From: an uncultured Sphingomonadaceae bacterium
GTDB taxonomy: Bacteria; Pseudomonadota; Alphaproteobacteria; Sphingomonadales; Sphingomonadaceae
Reading direction: 5' to 3'
Assembly (NCBI GenBank): GCA_938050045.1
Contig: CALLJS010000006.1
Span: 62,001-126,000 of the forward strand
DNA length: 64,000 nt
Position 1 is the first letter of the stretch. Every line of letters begins with the position of its first letter. Position numbers and translations under genes: made by a program. This document shows, one piece after another, positions 61,690-64,000 of the stretch. Under the pieces are notes generated by a model. It did no database searches and was not told the DNA's origin. It saw only the letters and a list, made by a program, of their open reading frames with translations.

Positions 61690-63510
61690 TTATTGCGCGT
61701 TTAGCGAGGCAATATCTGCTAATTCTAAAAATTCTTGCCGCCAAAAAATATCCTGATTGCCCGCAAGCTTTGAAATATCAGCAAAGCTATAATCGCCCAA
61801 ATATGTATCACCGCGCAATTTTTGGCCAAATGCCCCCACGGCAACAGCGAATGCCATATCACCGCTTGGTGCTTTCAAATCCTGCATTGCCTCGGCAAAT
61901 AACGGATATTCTATCAACGATGATATATCGCTATCGGGCAATTTATAGCGTAGTTTTAAGAAACCCATTTCCCCATTATGCGCCAATTTTACCTTAGCTT
62001 CATTGGCTTGATAACGGCGTTGCGAAGCCCAGCCTTCGCCGCCCGCTGGAACAATCTCATACAAAGCGGTGACTTGGTGCGATGCGCCAATATCGCCTGC
62101 ATCGACCTTATCATTGTTAAAATCTTCTTCGGCTAACGCACGGTTCTCATAACCGATGAGACGATATTGTGACACATAGGCTGGATTAAATTCAAGCTGC
62201 AATTTCACATCTTTGGCGATGGTGAATAGCGTCGAACTCAGCTCTTCTTTCATCACCTTTTTCGCTTCTAATGCGCTATCGATAGTGGCATAATTACCAT
62301 TACCGACATTAGCAATGCCTTCCATTATCTCTTCGCGATAATTGCCTTGGCCATAACCCAGCATCGTCAGTGTAACGCCGCTCTCGCGCTCTTTGGCGAC
62401 AATATCTTTGAGCTGATCGGTATCCGAAGTCCCCACATTAAAATCGCCATCGGTGGTCATGATGATACGGTTTATGGCATCCTTATCATAATTGCTGCGA
62501 GCCACATTATAGGCCATTTTCAGAGCATCGCCGCCCGCCGTTGATCCTCTGGCCACCATACAAGAGAGCGCAGCTTTGATATGCGCTTTATTTGATGTGG
62601 GTTTGAGCAATGTCCCCACCGTGCCCGAATAGACCACAATCGATACACGATCATCATCGCGTAATTGCTGAGAGAGCGTCAATAATGTTTGCTTAACCAA
62701 TGGCAATTTATCTTGGCTGTTCATCGAACCAGAGACATCGACCAAAAATACCAAATTGGCCGATGGCCGCTCGGCTCGATCAATATCATAACCGCGCAAT
62801 CCAATGCGCAATAATTGCGTATCCTTATTCCACGGCGTTTGCGCCATATCGGTGGTCACGCTGAACGGTATTTTGCGATTTTTGGGCAGCGGATAATCAT
62901 AGCGGAAATAATTAATCATCTCTTCGCTGCGCACAGCGGCCTTGGGCGGCATTTGCCCTTTATTTAGGAACCTGCGCACATTGCTATAGCTGCCCGTATC
63001 GACATCAACGCTGAATGTAGAAACAGGGGTTTCGGTAACGCGCTTGATGCGCGCAACCGCTTCGCCCGCATATTGTTCACCATTCTTAGGCGGGAGTAAT
63101 ATTGGACGCGGATAGCGATGCTTGGGAAAGGGCAGTGTCGCGATATTCTCTTTGGCCAGGGTTGATAGGTCGGTAGCATCTGCTGCTACTGAGGTCGATG
63201 CTGATACTTGAGAGAGTGATGATTGTGATCTATTCACTCTGTTTCCCGTAACCACAGCAGGTGCAGATTGCGCCGATGACGGCGGTGTTGCTCCCGAAGC
63301 TGGAGCCGCGTTTTTTACGCGCGGATTGCGGGCAAAGGATGCGGTAAAAGGCTGAGTTCGACTATCAAATATCCTGCAATTAACGGGGCTATCTTGCGGT
63401 GCAGCACTGCGATTAACCTGCTGCGGTTGCGCCAATAATGGTGCGCTCAATGATGCTATCACTAGCCCAAAACAGGCAAAGCTTGCTATAATCTTTGAAT
63501 ATATCTGCAT
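61690..63510 (-). CDS. vWA domain protein, YfbK-like
   Basis: A 606-aa exported protein. A signal peptide (about residues 1-28) is followed by a low-complexity Ser/Ala/Pro region, a vWF_N domain (about 150-230; TPVSTFSVDVDTGSYSNVRR), a von Willebrand A domain (about 255-430) with the MIDAS motif FLVDVSGSMNSQDKLP, and a DUF3520-like C-terminal part. This matches the YfbK-type family, probably an envelope-associated adhesion or stress protein of unknown role. It is normal in length. It lies 80 bases downstream of purD on the same strand. Confidence 0.92.
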   Translation of the reverse strand: MQIYSKIIASFACFGLVIASLSAPLLAQPQQVNRSAAPQDSPVNCRIFDSRTQPFTASFARNPRVKNAAPASGATPPSSAQSAPAVVTGNRVNRSQSSLSQVSASTSVAADATDLSTLAKENIATLPFPKHRYPRPILLPPKNGEQYAGEAVARIKRVTETPVSTFSVDVDTGSYSNVRRFLNKGQMPPKAAVRSEEMINYFRYDYPLPKNRKIPFSVTTDMAQTPWNKDTQLLRIGLRGYDIDRAERPSANLVFLVDVSGSMNSQDKLPLVKQTLLTLSQQLRDDDRVSIVVYSGTVGTLLKPTSNKAHIKAALSCMVARGSTAGGDALKMAYNVARSNYDKDAINRIIMTTDGDFNVGTSDTDQLKDIVAKERESGVTLTMLGYGQGNYREEIMEGIANVGNGNYATIDSALEAKKVMKEELSSTLFTIAKDVKLQLEFNPAYVSQYRLIGYENRALAEEDFNNDKVDAGDIGASHQVTALYEIVPAGGEGWASQRRYQANEAKVKLAHNGEMGFLKLRYKLPDSDISSLIEYPLFAEAMQDLKAPSGDMAFAVAVGAFGQKLRGDTYLGDYSFADISKLAGNQDIFWRQEFLELADIASLNAQ

Positions 63511-63590
63511 ATCACTCCCGTCAATATCCCAGAAAAATCACACAAGGGATATGACTAGAATATGAATGAAATATAATTGCTAAGAATATA

Positions 63591-64000
63591 TCAGCCGCTT
63601 TCAGCCTCGCGCGCGATTTCCCGATGGCCAATATCGCGGCGATAAAATCCGCTTGGAAAATCAATTTTATCAATCGCGGCATAGACGCTTTTTTGCGCGG
63701 CTGTGACGCTCTCTCCCATTGCTGTCACATTTAATACGCGCCCGCCATTGGCCAACAATGCACCATCTTTGATCGCCGTGCCTGCATGAAAAATCTGCAC
63801 ATCGACATTTTGCGCACCCAAATCAATCGCGCCGCCTTTTTCAGGGGATGCTGGATAGCCTTTGGCGGCCATCACCACGGTCATCGCGCTTTGGTTAGAA
63901 AATTCCATGGCTTCATCTGCGCCCAATGCACCATCGGCAATGCGTTTTAGCAAAGCCGCGAAATCCCCATGATAGCGCATCATTAATACTTGGCATTCAG
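63591..64000 (-). CDS. purD: Phosphoribosylamine-glycine ligase (partial, N-terminus off window)
   Basis: The C-terminal 136 or so codons of PurD, the ATP-grasp enzyme joining phosphoribosylamine and glycine in purine synthesis. The visible part begins ECQVLMMRYHGDFAALLKR, where ECQ holds a metal-binding residue of the family, then MTVVMAAKGYPASPEKGGAI, GGRVLNVTAMGESVTAAQ and a normal end. The frame is open to the right edge of the window, so the start and ATP-binding core are not seen. Confidence 0.95.
   Translation of the reverse strand, partial: ECQVLMMRYHGDFAALLKRIADGALGADEAMEFSNQSAMTVVMAAKGYPASPEKGGAIDLGAQNVDVQIFHAGTAIKDGALLANGGRVLNVTAMGESVTAAQKSVYAAIDKIDFPSGFYRRDIGHREIAREAESG

Noticed and set aside
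61585-61704. A 39-codon plus-strand frame before the vWA gene
   Set aside because: TAGGATTTTAACC upstream of ATG resembles a ribosome-binding site, but the peptide has no pattern and its end overlaps the antisense vWA gene. Kept out as unsupported.

Overview
The window reads as a chromosomal segment of an alphaproteobacterium, most likely Sphingomonadales or a close relative. The evidence is the gene set: a TrcR/DUF1013 cell-cycle regulator, a PetP-like MarR beside a branched-chain aminotransferase, a class II DAHP synthase, petABC for cytochrome bc1, SleB-type cell wall hydrolase, DUF1192 and DUF1289 proteins, and a hisE-HIT pair. By eye the DNA is AT-rich for that group; GC was not computed. 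No phage, integrase, transposase, CRISPR array or rRNA was seen. The segment looks like core and conserved-accessory chromosome.

Layout. 1-8.4 kb: an acyl-CoA dehydrogenase/phosphotransferase pair (ACAD10/11-like, cut by the window edge), a TetR regulator, DNA polymerase IV, a Bcr/CflA exporter, a sodium symporter, HIT, hisE and a PetP-like MarR, mostly on the minus strand. 8.4-15.2 kb: ilvE with a good promoter, tRNA-Gln, and a three-gene signalling operon (response regulator, LysM-FecR protein, CHASE2 histidine kinase). 15.2-22.9 kb: DAHP synthase with a 64-aa membrane protein, a DUF2891 lipoprotein, a SleB hydrolase, and two flagellar-type regulators (a sigma54 activator and sigma28) with no flagellar structural genes nearby. 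22.9-26.3 kb: a fused E1 alpha-beta dehydrogenase paired with a malonyltransferase-like protein, then tRNA-Gly. 26.4-32.4 kb: petABC, trmL, hemF and lipB, a respiration, heme and lipoate neighbourhood. 32.4-39.5 kb: an OYE-family flavin oxidoreductase, an acyl-CoA ligase with a metallo-beta-lactamase protein, trcR, a GFA protein, a quinone oxidoreductase and DUF1192. 39.8-45.5 kb: clpA, a multi-hairpin RNA candidate and bioFDA. 45.5-53.2 kb: a lipoprotein, BI-1, a low-molecular-weight phosphatase, an MFS transporter, an L,D-transpeptidase, a 33-bp tandem array, ribA, xthA and lolA. 53.3-64 kb: ftsK, a UbiH-type hydroxylase, two OmpA-family proteins, a CNNM/CorC protein, a membrane-anchored histone-H1-like HhH protein with a 31-aa microprotein, a vWA protein and the end of purD.

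The most unusual items are four. First, an 11-copy 33-bp array fused to the end of ribA: one frame is a continuous 125-codon ORF and another is a string of stop-start minigenes. Second, a four-hairpin intergenic RNA candidate before bioF has C-rich, anti-Shine-Dalgarno-like loops; a weaker sibling lies before fliA. Third, the phosphotransferase gene's conserved N-terminus lies upstream of every ATG and seems to start at ATT. Fourth, short tandem duplications of 12-33 bp are scattered both in frame inside genes and between genes. All assignments come from reading the sequence; no database search was run.
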